A DNA stretch of 64,000 nucleotides from Pontibacter chinhatensis (GTDB lineage Bacteria; Bacteroidota; Bacteroidia; Cytophagales; Hymenobacteraceae): contig NZ_FOOT01000005.1 of NCBI RefSeq assembly GCF_900113285.1, forward strand, positions 372,001-436,000. Reading direction: 5' to 3'. This document shows positions 52,664 to 62,370 of the stretch, piece by piece; positions within the stretch are counted from its first letter, which is position 1; the number at the start of each line of letters is the position of its first letter. The notes below the pieces were generated by a model. That model ran no database searches. It saw only the letters and a program-made list of their open reading frames with translations, and had not been told where the DNA came from. The position numbers and the translations under genes are program-made.

Positions 52664-55435
52664 TCAACCTTCACTTTCTGGTGAGCCGGCTTTGCGTTTA
52701 GCGTAGGCATACCGGATATACTTCTCGATGGAGATTATGACGAGCAGCACGACTCCGGCTCCGAAAATGCGCAGCACCTGCCCTGCATCCAGCGGACTAG
52801 AGCCAAAGAGCATGTTCATGAACGGGGTGTAGATAAAGAGCGCCTGGAAGAAGAACATGGTACCAATGCCGTAGTACACCCACATGTTTCTAAAGAACCC
52901 GATTTGGCTCATGGGGCGCACCAGCGAGCGGCAGTTAAGCAGGTAGAACGACTCCAGCACCACAAATACCGTAGTGGCTACCGTCTGCGCTTCGGAGCTT
53001 GTGGCGCCCTGATCCACTTCATACAAGTATAAGCCGTAGGCCGCTATCAACAGCAACACGCCCACCAGCAACGTCCGCATGATCAGGTCAAAGGTCAGGA
53101 TAGGTTCGTCAGCCGGTCGTGGCGGGCGGTTCATGATACCCGGCTCCTTGGGCTCAAACGCCAGGGTAAGGCCCAGCAGCACGGAGGTCGTCATGTTAAT
53201 CCAGAGCAGGTGAACGGGGGGCAGGGGCAGCTGCGAGCCCAGGATAACGGCCGTAAGTATAACCAGCCCCTCGCCCAGGTTGGTGGGCAAGGTCCAGACG
53301 ATAAATTTGGTCAGGTTGTCGAACACGCTTCGGCCTTCTTCCACGGCTTCTTCTATGGAGGAGAAGTTGTCGTCGGTAAGCACCATGTCGGAGGCATCTT
53401 TGGCCACATCTGTTCCGGTGATACCCATGGCAATGCCAATGTTAGCCTGTTTCAAAGCCGGGCCGTCGTTCACGCCGTCGCCGGTCATCGCCACGATATG
53501 GTCGCGGGCCTGAAGGGCTTTCACCAGGCGCAGCTTCTGGTCAGGGGCTACCCGCGCAAAAACCGCTACTTCCTCCGCCACGGTCTCCAGTTCCCTGTCC
53601 TCAATCTGCTGCAGTTCCTTGCCGGTAATGGCTGCCAGTTTCCCGTTCTCCTCCCGACCTCTCAGGCCAATCTGGCTGGCTATGGCAGCAGCTGTTACGG
53701 CGTGGTCGCCGGTAATCATTTTAACCTCTATACCTGCACGCTGGCACAGCTTTACGGCCTCCACAGCCTCTTTGCGGGGCGGGTCTATCATTCCCTGCAC
53801 TCCCAGGAAAGTGAGGCCGGAGCTGGTGGTGTCATGCGTAATATCATTCAGCCCCTCTGCGGCTTCGGTCATGGCGAAGGCCAGCACGCGCAGTCCCTCC
53901 GAGGCCATCTGCTCCACCTGCCCGTTTATTTCTTCCCGGTCCAGTTCGGCCAATTCACCGTTGGGGAGCAGGACGTTTTCGCAGCGATCCAGCACTGCCT
54001 CCAGCGAGCCTTTCAGGTATAGCACCGGGCGCTCGCCGTGGTGCAGCGTGGCCATATACTGGTACTCCGACTCAAAAGGAATGGTATCCTTGCGGGGAGC
54101 CTCTTTCTCTAAGGTAGCAAGCTCCAAACCAGCCTTCCGCGCGGCCACCAGCAAAGAGCCCTCTGTCGGGTCGCCCTCTATGGTCCAGTTGCCTTCCTTC
54201 TCCTTCAGGGAGCTATCGTTGCAGAGCATGCCGGCGCGCAGGCATTGCGCCAGGGCTTTGTTACCGCTCAGGTCCGCTGGCTTTTCATCTTCCCGCACCT
54301 CGCCCTCGGGGCGGTAGCCAAGCCCGGTTACCTCATACTTTTTACCGCCTGCAACAATCTGCTGCACCGTCATCTGGTTTTCGGTGAGGGTACCGGTTTT
54401 ATCTGAGCAGATAACGTTGGTGCTGCCCAGGGTTTCCACGGCCACCAGCTTGCGGATGATGGCGCGCCGCTTGGCCATCTTAGATACACCCAGCGCCAGC
54501 ATAATGGTAACGGCCACAGGCAATCCCTCCGGAATGGCACCTACGGCCAGGGCCACTGCCACCATAAACGTATCGCCCAAGGGGGCGCCCCTGAAGTACT
54601 CCACGGCAAACACGGCTGCGGAAAGGCCAAGGATAACCCAGAGCAGGAGGTTGCTGAATTCCTTTATCTTGCGGGTAAGGGGCGTTTCCAGGTCCTGGGC
54701 GCTGGCAATGGATTCCTGTATCTTGCCTACCTCGGTTTTATCGCCGGTGGCGGTTACCACGCCCGTGCCCTGGCCATAGGTTACCACCGTGGAGGAGAAG
54801 CCCATGCCTATGCGATCGCCCAGCACATCATCCGCAGCAACAGGCGTGTCGCGCTTCTCCACCGCTACCGACTCACCCGTCAAGGCTGATTCGTCTACTT
54901 TCAGGTCCCGGGCCCGCACCAGGCGCACATCTGCCGGAAACTTATCGCCTGACTGTACGAGCACGATGTCTCCGGGCACCAGTTCCTGCGCGTCGATTTG
55001 CTGCTTTTTGCCGTTCCGGATTACCTGTGCCCTGGCTGTCATACTTTTAGCCAGGGCATCGATAGCCTCCAGCGCCTTGGTTTCCTGTATGTAGCCAATG
55101 ATGGCATTTACCAGCACCACAGCGAAGATAACCATGGCATCCACATACTCGTGCAGCAGGATGGTAACCACGGTGGCAGCCAGCAGAATATAGATGAGTG
55201 GCTGATGAAACTGCAGCAGGAAACGCACAAGGGCGCTCTGCTGCTTTTTAGGCGTCATGACATTGCGGCCGAACTGCTCTCTTCTCTGCTCTACTTCCGC
55301 ATCGCTCAAACCCTCGTCCGGGGAAACTTGTAACAAATCCAGCGCCTCAGCCGACTCCAGGCTGTGCCAGGGGTGCTGCTTTTCGAGCTTCAAGGATGCA
55401 CGGCTAATGTTTTTCTCTTTTATAGTTTCAGGCAT
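52664..55435 (-). CDS. Cation-transporting P-type ATPase (P2A type)
   Basis: A 923-residue pump. I use ATG 55435; a TTG 11 codons upstream is less likely. It has an N-terminal cation-ATPase domain, about ten membrane spans, the actuator motif DESALTGES, the transmembrane motif IPEGLPVA, the phosphorylation site SDKTGTLT, and the hinge TGDGVNDGPALKQANIGIAMG. This matches bacterial calcium-type ATPases of the PMR1/SERCA branch, which use ATP to move Ca2+ or Mn2+ out of the cytosol. The ion is inferred from the family. It is monocistronic on the minus strand. Confidence 0.88.
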   Translation of the reverse strand: MPETIKEKNISRASLKLEKQHPWHSLESAEALDLLQVSPDEGLSDAEVEQRREQFGRNVMTPKKQQSALVRFLLQFHQPLIYILLAATVVTILLHEYVDAMVIFAVVLVNAIIGYIQETKALEAIDALAKSMTARAQVIRNGKKQQIDAQELVPGDIVLVQSGDKFPADVRLVRARDLKVDESALTGESVAVEKRDTPVAADDVLGDRIGMGFSSTVVTYGQGTGVVTATGDKTEVGKIQESIASAQDLETPLTRKIKEFSNLLLWVILGLSAAVFAVEYFRGAPLGDTFMVAVALAVGAIPEGLPVAVTIMLALGVSKMAKRRAIIRKLVAVETLGSTNVICSDKTGTLTENQMTVQQIVAGGKKYEVTGLGYRPEGEVREDEKPADLSGNKALAQCLRAGMLCNDSSLKEKEGNWTIEGDPTEGSLLVAARKAGLELATLEKEAPRKDTIPFESEYQYMATLHHGERPVLYLKGSLEAVLDRCENVLLPNGELAELDREEINGQVEQMASEGLRVLAFAMTEAAEGLNDITHDTTSSGLTFLGVQGMIDPPRKEAVEAVKLCQRAGIEVKMITGDHAVTAAAIASQIGLRGREENGKLAAITGKELQQIEDRELETVAEEVAVFARVAPDQKLRLVKALQARDHIVAMTGDGVNDGPALKQANIGIAMGITGTDVAKDASDMVLTDDNFSSIEEAVEEGRSVFDNLTKFIVWTLPTNLGEGLVILTAVILGSQLPLPPVHLLWINMTTSVLLGLTLAFEPKEPGIMNRPPRPADEPILTFDLIMRTLLVGVLLLIAAYGLYLYEVDQGATSSEAQTVATTVFVVLESFYLLNCRSLVRPMSQIGFFRNMWVYYGIGTMFFFQALFIYTPFMNMLFGSSPLDAGQVLRIFGAGVVLLVIISIEKYIRYAYAKRKAGSPESEG

Positions 55436-55468
55436 AGTAGGTAGTAGGTCGTGTTGCGTAGTTGTCAA

Positions 55469-55992
55469 GGATTCTTAGGTCTTACGATGAGGTAAAGTAT
55501 AAAGCTATAGTTCAATTACATGTCGTTAAGGTACCTTTAAAGTGTCTGGGTAAAATGATAACTGCCGAGGGAGGCAAGCTTCATAGCCGAGACAAAGACC
55601 AGAGCCTCAAAACAAAAGCGCAAGATATTGCTTTTATAAGTAGGGTCTAATGGTCCCGGTAAGCTGGAATGGCTGGCACGCTGTTAGTTTGCCTGCTATT
55701 CATAACTAAAGCAACTTCACAGAAAGTATACTTTTTTAAAGTACAACCGTATACAAGTATACTTATACTTGTGCGTTCCAGAAAGTAGGAATTTTATCCT
55801 ACAGACCCGTCAGTTCTAAGACAGGTCATATCCACATACAAATTTCAGGCATTGGCTGCCCCGAAGGAATGAGATTTATCAATCTTACAGTTGATAAATG
55901 CCATCATTAACAGCCACATAATCAATTAATTTTGAATAGATAAAACATTGAAATCATAACTCAATTTGTATAAACCAAAGCTAAATATAACC
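55469..55992. other. Gene-free AT-rich gap before the universal stress gene
   Basis: ATTTATCAA (55874-55882) and TTGATAAAT (55891-55899) form a perfect inverted repeat about 95 nt before the stress gene, a possible operator. Several AAGTATA/TATACTT copies are clustered near 55724-55770. No other gene or RNA is apparent. Confidence 0.4.
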
Positions 55993-56853
55993 ATGAAGAC
56001 ACTACTAGTTCCTATCGATTTTTCGGATAATTCGCTAAGAGCTTTTGAGTATGCCGTTGAACTGGCCGCCAGATCAGAATCTGAGATCCTGCTGCTCCAC
56101 AGCGTGGAGGATGCTTCGCTGCTGTCATCTCTGAACACCGATAAAATGGATGAGAAGAAAAGCGCAGCGCAACAGAAACTGGAAGCTATGGTGGCCACCC
56201 TGAACAGAGAAGATGTTCTGGTGCGGTTTGAAGTTAAAGATGGCGGGGCGGTAGGCGAGATCGTTGAGGCGATTGAGGAGAATAATGTGACGCTGGTGGT
56301 AATGGGCACCGGCGGGGCCAAGAACTTTTCAAGGAAAGTGTTTGGCACCACCACTGAGGCCATTGCCAAGCAGGGACTTTGCCCGGTACTAGCCATTCCG
56401 GAGGGAGCGGAGATTAGGCCAATTGAACATATCGTGTATGCCGCCGACTTCGAGAACGGCGACCAGGTAACCACCATGCAGCTGCTAAACCTGAAGGAGC
56501 TGCTGAACGCCACCATCACCTTCCTGCATATCAAGAGCGACAGCCAGCCCGATTACATCGACGATGAGTACATCAAATCGAACCTGGTGGCGCAGTTCCC
56601 GGAGGCGGAGCTGAACTTTGTGGAAATCGCTAACAAAGATGTGGCAGAAGGTATCTCCAATTACGTGCAGTCAAACGAGACCAGCCTGGTGGCCTTCACC
56701 ATTCTTAACCGCATGTTCTGGGAGCGCATTTTCCATAGCAGCGTTACCTCGCGCCTTTTGCAGACACTCAGGATTCCGATGCTGGCCCTGCCTGAAAACG
56801 GAAACCTGCTGAACCTGCGCCGCAAAGAGCGTTCAGAGGCTGGCAGGGTATAA
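55993..56853 (+). CDS. Tandem-domain universal stress protein
   Basis: A 286-residue protein with two UspA domains (about 1-142 and 148-278). The first starts MKTLLVPIDFSDNSLRAFEYA and holds the ATP-type loop GTGGAKNFSRKVFGTTTEAI; the second lacks that loop. I start at ATG 55993 rather than the TTG 27 nt upstream, because this gives the classic N-terminus. It should act in the cytosol in general stress. A long bidirectional terminator follows. Confidence 0.88.
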   Translation: MKTLLVPIDFSDNSLRAFEYAVELAARSESEILLLHSVEDASLLSSLNTDKMDEKKSAAQQKLEAMVATLNREDVLVRFEVKDGGAVGEIVEAIEENNVTLVVMGTGGAKNFSRKVFGTTTEAIAKQGLCPVLAIPEGAEIRPIEHIVYAADFENGDQVTTMQLLNLKELLNATITFLHIKSDSQPDYIDDEYIKSNLVAQFPEAELNFVEIANKDVAEGISNYVQSNETSLVAFTILNRMFWERIFHSSVTSRLLQTLRIPMLALPENGNLLNLRRKERSEAGRV

Positions 56854-56874
56854 GCCCCAGCTGGCTGAAAGTAT

Positions 56875-56922
56875 AAAAAAGTATAGCCCCGGCCTATTTA
56901 AAGGCCGGGGCTATACTTTTTT
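56875..56922. terminator. Bidirectional terminator between the stress and SDR genes
   Basis: A perfect 21-bp inverted repeat (56875-56895 with 56902-56922) with a 6-nt loop. The stem base reads AAAAAAGTATAG, so T-runs follow the stem in both directions. It separates convergent genes. Confidence 0.88.
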
Positions 56923-56937
56923 ATACTTGCCTATACT

Positions 56938-57702
56938 TTATTGGGACAGGTAGGCGCCGTCCACGGCATAATAGGCCCCGTTCACAAAGGATGCTTTCGG
57001 CGAGCTTAGCCATACCACCAGCTCAGCTACCTCTTCGGCTTCGCCCAGTCTGCCAATGGGGTGCATTTTCACGAGCGCCTGCAAGGTTTCCTCGCCCAGG
57101 TTCGTAATCAGAGGCGTGTTGATGAAAGCCGGGCCAATGGCATTGATGCGAATACCTTTGGAGGCGTACTCCAGGGCACCGGTTTTGGTAAGGCCCACCA
57201 CGCCGTGCTTAGCCGCCACATACCCCGATGAGTTGGCAAAGCCCACCTGCCCGAGAATGGAGGAGTTGTTCACGATGGCGCCGCCGCCGTTCTGCAGCAT
57301 CTGCCTGATCTGGTAATGCATGCAGTAGAAAACGCTGTTCAGGTTGATGTTGATGACCTTTTGCCAGCCCTCGATGCTCATATCACCCACCGGGTTCGAC
57401 TCGCCCCCGATGCCGGCGTTGTTAAAGGCAATGTCCAGCCTGCCGAAAACGTTCACCGTCTGCTGCACCAGTTGCTCGCAATCCTGCGGATTAGAAACAT
57501 CGGCTTTCACGAAAATGGCTTCGCTGCCCATTCTGGTTATCTCCTCCACCACTTGTTGCCCTTTGTCCTCTGCAATGTCCGATACTACCACTTTGGCGCC
57601 TTCGCGGGCATAAAACAGTGCCATAGCCTTCCCAATGCCGGAGGAGGCCCCGGTAACCAACGCTACTTTGTCTGCTAACTGGTTTGTTCCATTTCCATTC
57701 AT
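56938..57702 (-). CDS. Short-chain dehydrogenase/reductase
   Basis: A 254-residue classical SDR of the glucose-1-dehydrogenase-like type. The cofactor motif is TGASSGIGKA (residues ~17-26), the NNAG strand motif is present, and the catalytic Ser and YVAAK are at about 140 and 158-162. It would oxidise or reduce a small alcohol, sugar or steroid with NAD(P). No substrate is implied by the neighbours. It is monocistronic and convergent with the stress gene. Confidence 0.85.
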   Translation of the reverse strand: MNGNGTNQLADKVALVTGASSGIGKAMALFYAREGAKVVVSDIAEDKGQQVVEEITRMGSEAIFVKADVSNPQDCEQLVQQTVNVFGRLDIAFNNAGIGGESNPVGDMSIEGWQKVININLNSVFYCMHYQIRQMLQNGGGAIVNNSSILGQVGFANSSGYVAAKHGVVGLTKTGALEYASKGIRINAIGPAFINTPLITNLGEETLQALVKMHPIGRLGEAEEVAELVVWLSSPKASFVNGAYYAVDGAYLSQ

Positions 57703-57940
57703 AGTTCAGTTATTACTTTATACTTTATAAGAGATTTATTTTTCGGGTAAAGTTCTGCAAACGCCTATACTTTGGAGATGACGGCGGTCAGGCCGGAAAA
57801 TGCTTTTTGTCATTAAAACAAAGTATAGCTTAAGTAAACTTTCATACGTAAGTTCACGGTATAGTTGTCAGTTGCCTGGCCCTCAGGCAGCTGCCGGTTC
57901 ATCCTGTGTGCCGGCACACCGTCTCAGCGCCCTTAGAACC

Positions 57941-59335
57941 ATGAAACATCTGATGCAACAGCTTCTGAAGCCCATCGGGATTTACCCGTTGGTGTATTTC
58001 CGCATCCTGTTTGGGCTGTTGATGTTCTGCGAGGGGGTAGGGGGCGTGCTGATCGACTGGGTGCAGGAGCACTACGTGGAACCCACCATCCACTTTGGGT
58101 ATATTGGCCTGGAGTGGATAAAGCCGCTGCCGGGCTACGGCATGGTGTACGTGTACCTGCTGATGGCGCTGCTGGGCCTGTTCATCATGGTAGGCTGGCA
58201 TTATAAGGTGGTCTCCTTTCTGTTTTTCCTGCTGTTCAGCTACGGCTTTTTCTCCGAGAAAACACACTACCTCAACCACCACTACCTGATCATGCTCGTG
58301 AGCGGCCTGATGGTGCTGCTGCCGGCCCACCGCAAGCTGTCGTGGGATGTGCGGCGCAGGCCGGAGCTGGAAACCGAGGTGGCGCCGCAGTGGACGCTCT
58401 GGCTATTCAGGGTGCAGTTGCTGCTGGTATACTTTTACGCCGGCGTGGCCAAAATACAACCCGACTGGCTGGCGGCCAAGTCAATGAGCATCTGGATGTC
58501 GGCCAAAACACACTTCTACGTGTTCGGGCCGTACTTAAACACACCGGCCATGATACAGCTGGTGGTCTGGGGCGGCGTGGTGTTCGATTTCCTGATCGGT
58601 TTTGCCTTGCTCTGGCCCCGCACGCGTATGGTGGCTTTCTGGGTGGCCTTCTGCTTTCACATCTTCAACTCGGCCGTGTTTCATGTGGGGGTGTTCCCAT
58701 ACTTTATGATAGCGGCCAATGTACTCTTCTTTAGCCCGGAGCAGATTGCGCGGTGGTTTTTCCGGAGAGAGATTCATCCAAAGGCGCTGGCGCAGCAGCC
58801 CCTGAAGCAGCCGCGCTGGCAGCTGCGGCTGGGCGCACAGTTCTTTATACTTTACCTCAGTTGGCAACTGCTCTTCCCGCTGCGGCATTTCTTCATTCCC
58901 GGCGACGTGAACTGGACCGAGGAGGGACATCGCTTTTCCTGGCGGATGATGCTGCGCACCAAACGGGGCGCGGTGTATTACCTGGTGAAGGATGCAGCCA
59001 CCGGGCAGCAGCAAACTGTGTGGCCCCACAACTACCTGGCCAAGGAGCAGTTGCGGGAGCTGCCTAAACACCCCGATATGATCTGGCAGTTTGCGCAGTT
59101 CCTGAAAGAGGAGTACCGCAGGCAGCGCATGCAGGAACCGGAAGTATACGCCATCTCCAGCCTCAGCCTCAACGGCTACCCGCGCCACCCCATCGTGGAC
59201 CCGAACGTGAACCTGGCCGCCGTGTCCTATACCTGGGGAGCCAAAAGCTGGGTCACGCCCCGGCCTGAAGCGGATGGCTGGCCCTGGAAAAAGTGGATGG
59301 CAACAGAAGATGTGGAAAAGGAGGAGGCCAGGTAA
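57941..59335 (+). CDS. HTTM (vitamin K-dependent gamma-carboxylase-like) membrane protein
   Basis: I start at ATG 57941 (464 residues); the longer frame to 57800 adds a non-homologous leader. The N-terminal two-thirds is a multi-span HTTM domain with LVYFRILFGLLMFCEGVGG, the HYLNHHYLIMLVSGLMVLLP region and FRVQLLLVYFYAGVAKIQPDW. A soluble C-terminal part follows (about 340-464). The family relates to gamma-glutamyl carboxylase but usually lacks proof of that activity in bacteria. It is separated from the SDR gene by a divergent gap. Confidence 0.82.
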   Translation: MKHLMQQLLKPIGIYPLVYFRILFGLLMFCEGVGGVLIDWVQEHYVEPTIHFGYIGLEWIKPLPGYGMVYVYLLMALLGLFIMVGWHYKVVSFLFFLLFSYGFFSEKTHYLNHHYLIMLVSGLMVLLPAHRKLSWDVRRRPELETEVAPQWTLWLFRVQLLLVYFYAGVAKIQPDWLAAKSMSIWMSAKTHFYVFGPYLNTPAMIQLVVWGGVVFDFLIGFALLWPRTRMVAFWVAFCFHIFNSAVFHVGVFPYFMIAANVLFFSPEQIARWFFRREIHPKALAQQPLKQPRWQLRLGAQFFILYLSWQLLFPLRHFFIPGDVNWTEEGHRFSWRMMLRTKRGAVYYLVKDAATGQQQTVWPHNYLAKEQLRELPKHPDMIWQFAQFLKEEYRRQRMQEPEVYAISSLSLNGYPRHPIVDPNVNLAAVSYTWGAKSWVTPRPEADGWPWKKWMATEDVEKEEAR

Positions 59336-59368
59336 AGTATAAAATGCCTGCCCAGGCAGTCAACCTGT

Positions 59369-60133
59369 TCACCACTCCATCTCGTCATCCTCATCTTCAT
59401 CATCGAAGTATACTTCGTCCCAGTCTGTTTCCGGTGCGGCTGCGGCCTCCACTTCTATACTTTCTCCGGTAATTCCAGCCTCGGACAGGAGCTTGTCTAC
59501 AAGGGGCTGCTGTGCTTCCTCGAAAATCAGCTCGCCGCGTTGAAGGAAGCGGTTGGTATCCAGCAGTACCTCGTAGATAGGCGTGTGCACGTGGCGGGGG
59601 ATTCTGTAGAGGCGCGGGTCGTCTTTGGCGAAGGGCGTGGCCACCTTGGAACCGAACAAGTATGGGATCAGGATTTTAGAGCAGCTGATGGCGATGCGGT
59701 GAATCGTATGTTCCTCGAAGTACTCCTGCAGCCGGCCATTGATGTTCTCGAAAAACTCCAGCGTTTCGCCCAGCCGCACCCTGGAACCGGCCCTGGACTT
59801 GCCTTTCGTTTTGAGGTGCTTGATCTGGCTTTTCCCCTGCTTCTTGCGCACCATGTAGGAGCGCCATACTTTATGGTCGAGGTTGCGGCCGTTTTCGAAA
59901 TATCCCATAGCGCAATTGCCCGACTGCACCAGCAGGATGACGTAATTTACCTGCGTTTTTTCTCCAGATTGGCCGGGGTAGGGGAGCGATAGGGGCAGGC
60001 GGAAGCTTAACTCCTGCTCACCCAAAGCCAGCGTGAGCCGGTGGCGCTCGTAGTCGTAAGTATGCGGCACGGCGGCCTGCTGCAGGTGGCGGAGCATTTT
60101 GGCGCTTGGTTCCAGTGGTAAGAATCGGTTCAT
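59369..60133 (-). CDS. Vms1/ANKZF1-like (bVLRF1) release-factor domain protein
   Basis: The 254 residues carry an eRF1-type VLRF1 domain over about residues 60-195. HKVWRSYMVRKKQGKSQ (87-103) aligns with the HKtfhRYtVRxKxGxxQ segment of yeast Vms1 and human ANKZF1, placing Gln103 at the position of their catalytic glutamine. KGKSRAGSRVR (110-120) matches the following SAGxxLRR stretch. The family cleaves peptidyl-tRNA on stalled 60S/50S subunits in ribosome quality control. The C-terminal tail is very acidic (DDEDEDDEMEW). The start ATG is at 60133, and the gene is monocistronic. The assignment is from motif memory. Confidence 0.7.
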   Translation of the reverse strand: MNRFLPLEPSAKMLRHLQQAAVPHTYDYERHRLTLALGEQELSFRLPLSLPYPGQSGEKTQVNYVILLVQSGNCAMGYFENGRNLDHKVWRSYMVRKKQGKSQIKHLKTKGKSRAGSRVRLGETLEFFENINGRLQEYFEEHTIHRIAISCSKILIPYLFGSKVATPFAKDDPRLYRIPRHVHTPIYEVLLDTNRFLQRGELIFEEAQQPLVDKLLSEAGITGESIEVEAAAAPETDWDEVYFDDEDEDDEMEW

Positions 60134-60481
60134 TGCTCGTAGCTGTGGTTGCAGGCCATTTCTCGTCCGAAATTAAGTATAAATTTTAAACGGTTCGATA
60201 GCGTGTCTTCTCCTTATCAGCATACGTAACGTGTGAACAGGAAAACAGCATGTAATAAGTTTAATCGCACCTTGGGTTCGCCTTGTTCGGTGAAGTATAA
60301 GCTCTACTTGCATCTCCATATTTATTCAGATTGAGTTCGGGCTGCAGATGCGGTAAATGGACCATTATGGAAAAGAAAGTACTTGTTGTCTTTATCCTTG
60401 AAAGTGAGGAGCAGCAGTTGATCCTCTACTGAAGAATAAGTAAACTTGTATATTGCTTCATTTAATTGCAGTGACGTTTAC
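60134..60481. other. Gap without a recognisable gene
   Basis: The 348 nt between the VLRF1-like and small membrane protein genes hold AT-rich stretches and two AAGTATA copies (near 60175 and 60293). No gene, hairpin terminator or clear promoter box stands out, although divergent promoters must lie here. Confidence 0.4.
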
Positions 60482-60889
60482 ATGATCAGGAAGTGGTTTA
60501 ACTGGTTGGTGCTCTCATGCTTTATTCTGCATGTGGCGCTATACTTCAGCACCTCCCATGTTGCCGGTAAATCCATTATCCAGCTCGAGGAGCTGCTTGA
60601 GGACCGTGACAGTGGCGAAGGCTTAGCTGAGGACGACTCTCCGATCGATCTGATGCTGCAGGAGTACCTTGATCTGATCGAGGACTTCCCCCGAACCGAA
60701 ACCTCTAAACCAACCCACAAGGGGGCCGGCTCTGTCTACCAGACCACCCTAAAGCCTGTTCTGAAAAACACGGAAGCGCTTTTTCAGCAGGAAGGCTTTT
60801 CCATTTCCAATAGCTGTACCCCATACCGGCCGCTGAATTTCCTGCTGTCGGAATACCACGGGTACCTCTTCCGTTTTAAACCCTTTTAG
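60482..60889 (+). CDS. Small hypothetical membrane-anchored protein
   Basis: I start at ATG 60482 (135 residues). A hydrophobic N-terminus (NWLVLSCFILHVALYF) acts as a signal anchor, followed by an acidic periplasmic region (LEELLEDRDSGEGLAEDDSP) and an aromatic end (YHGYLFRFKPF). I do not recognise it. It is transcribed towards the RND efflux genes and ends 137 nt before the adaptor, so it could be an accessory or regulatory protein, but that is only a guess. Confidence 0.55.
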   Translation: MIRKWFNWLVLSCFILHVALYFSTSHVAGKSIIQLEELLEDRDSGEGLAEDDSPIDLMLQEYLDLIEDFPRTETSKPTHKGAGSVYQTTLKPVLKNTEALFQQEGFSISNSCTPYRPLNFLLSEYHGYLFRFKPF

Positions 60890-61026
60890 ATTTCTTCCTT
60901 CATCACCCCATGGATGGCTTCCATCCACGCACTTTAACAGGCTTCTGACCGCTGAGTTTTTTGCTCTCCGGTACCGGTTGCCTCGGTATTCTATTGTCTT
61001 ATAACATTACTATTGTCACAGTTACG

Positions 61027-62172
61027 ATGAAACTGCTATCGAAGAAATCTAGCTTATTATATACCTTTACCATGAGTGCCCTTGTGGCTGGCTGCACAGC
61101 CCAGGGCGGCGAAATAGATAACAACACAAACCGGACAGCCCTGCCTGTCACACAACTCATCACCAAAGATACCACCCTGCACATCGACTACGTGTCCGAC
61201 ATTCAGGCCGTGCGCCACGTCGAGGTGAGGGCCCGCATCAACGGCTACATCGACAAGGTTTTTGTTGACGAGGGGCAGGAAGTGAAGGCGGGCCAGGTGC
61301 TCTTTAAACTCAACTCGAAAGAGCGTGAGGCGGAGCTTGCCAAAGCGAAGGCTAACCTCAACAATGCCGTGGCTGAGGCGATGGCCGCCGAAGTAGAGGT
61401 GGGGCGCGTGCGCCTGCTCGTGGAGAAAGACGTGATCTCAGCATCGGAGCTTGAGCTGGCCAAGGCCAGGCACAAGGCCGCCAAAGCCAGGGTAGAGGAG
61501 GCCAGATCAGCCCACAGCCACGCCGAGAACCTGCTTGCCTATACCAGCATCCGGGCTCCGTTTGCAGGTGTAGTAGACCGTATTCCGCTCAAAGTGGGTA
61601 GCATCGTGTCGGAGGGCAATCTGCTTACCTCCCTGTCAGACCTGCAGTCGATGTACGCATACTTTGAAGTATCAGAAAAAGAGTATCTCAGCTACATCAG
61701 AGCCCGCCAGGAAGGGAACAATGCCAACAATAACGCTGTGCAACTGATCCTGGCCGACGGCAGCATCTATCCGCACGAGGGTAAAATCGAGACCATGGAG
61801 GGTGTGTTCGCTCCTAACACCGGATCGATTGCCTTCCGGGCCACCTTCCCCAATCCATCTAAGATCCTAAAGCACCACGCTACGGGTAAGGTGCGCCTCT
61901 TCAACGAGGTGGATAGTGCCCTGCTGGTACCGCAGAAAGCCACCTTTGAGATCCAGGACAAGAACTTCGTCTACATTGTAGGGGAGGATAACAAGGTCCA
62001 GACCAGGAGCTTTGAGCCAAAGGCGCGCTTCTCCCACTTCTACATCGTGGCGTCTGGCCTGGAGCCGGGCGAGCAGGTGGTGTACGAAGGGGCCCAGACG
62101 CTGCGCGAAGGAACCCTCATCACACCGGAGCTTATCCCGATGGACAGCCTTCTGGCTGCTACGCCAAGGTAG
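61027..62172 (+). CDS. RND efflux periplasmic adaptor (AcrA/MexE type)
   Basis: I start at ATG 61027 (381 residues), giving the lipoprotein signal LVAGC. A TTG 66 nt upstream is less likely. Lipoyl halves (HVEVRARINGYIDKVFVDEGQ and ASIRAPFAGVVDRIPLKVGS) flank an alpha-helical hairpin (about residues 95-165), followed by a beta-barrel and a membrane-proximal domain. It should link the RND pump downstream to an outer-membrane channel. A 198-nt gap precedes the pump gene; it holds no gene. Confidence 0.9.
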   Translation: MKLLSKKSSLLYTFTMSALVAGCTAQGGEIDNNTNRTALPVTQLITKDTTLHIDYVSDIQAVRHVEVRARINGYIDKVFVDEGQEVKAGQVLFKLNSKEREAELAKAKANLNNAVAEAMAAEVEVGRVRLLVEKDVISASELELAKARHKAAKARVEEARSAHSHAENLLAYTSIRAPFAGVVDRIPLKVGSIVSEGNLLTSLSDLQSMYAYFEVSEKEYLSYIRARQEGNNANNNAVQLILADGSIYPHEGKIETMEGVFAPNTGSIAFRATFPNPSKILKHHATGKVRLFNEVDSALLVPQKATFEIQDKNFVYIVGEDNKVQTRSFEPKARFSHFYIVASGLEPGEQVVYEGAQTLREGTLITPELIPMDSLLAATPR

Positions 62173-62370
62173 GTTTTCCGGGTATGTAGACACCCGCTTC
62201 TTGTGCAGGGGGCTTTGGCCGGGCGCTGTGTCGCACCGGACGGAGAACCTATGGCCGGTCGTGCCTGAGGCAGACCGTGCCAAACCTGTTGGGTTTACTC
62301 GAGCGCCCTGCACGCATGTGTGCCGGCTGCCCCTGTGCGGCCGAAATTTTAGGTAATTAGACAATCATCC

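Noticed and set aside
62012..62356. A 114-codon frame overlapping the RND adaptor end
   Set aside because: It is out of frame with the adaptor and lacks any family signal; the 198-nt gap to the pump gene appears non-coding.
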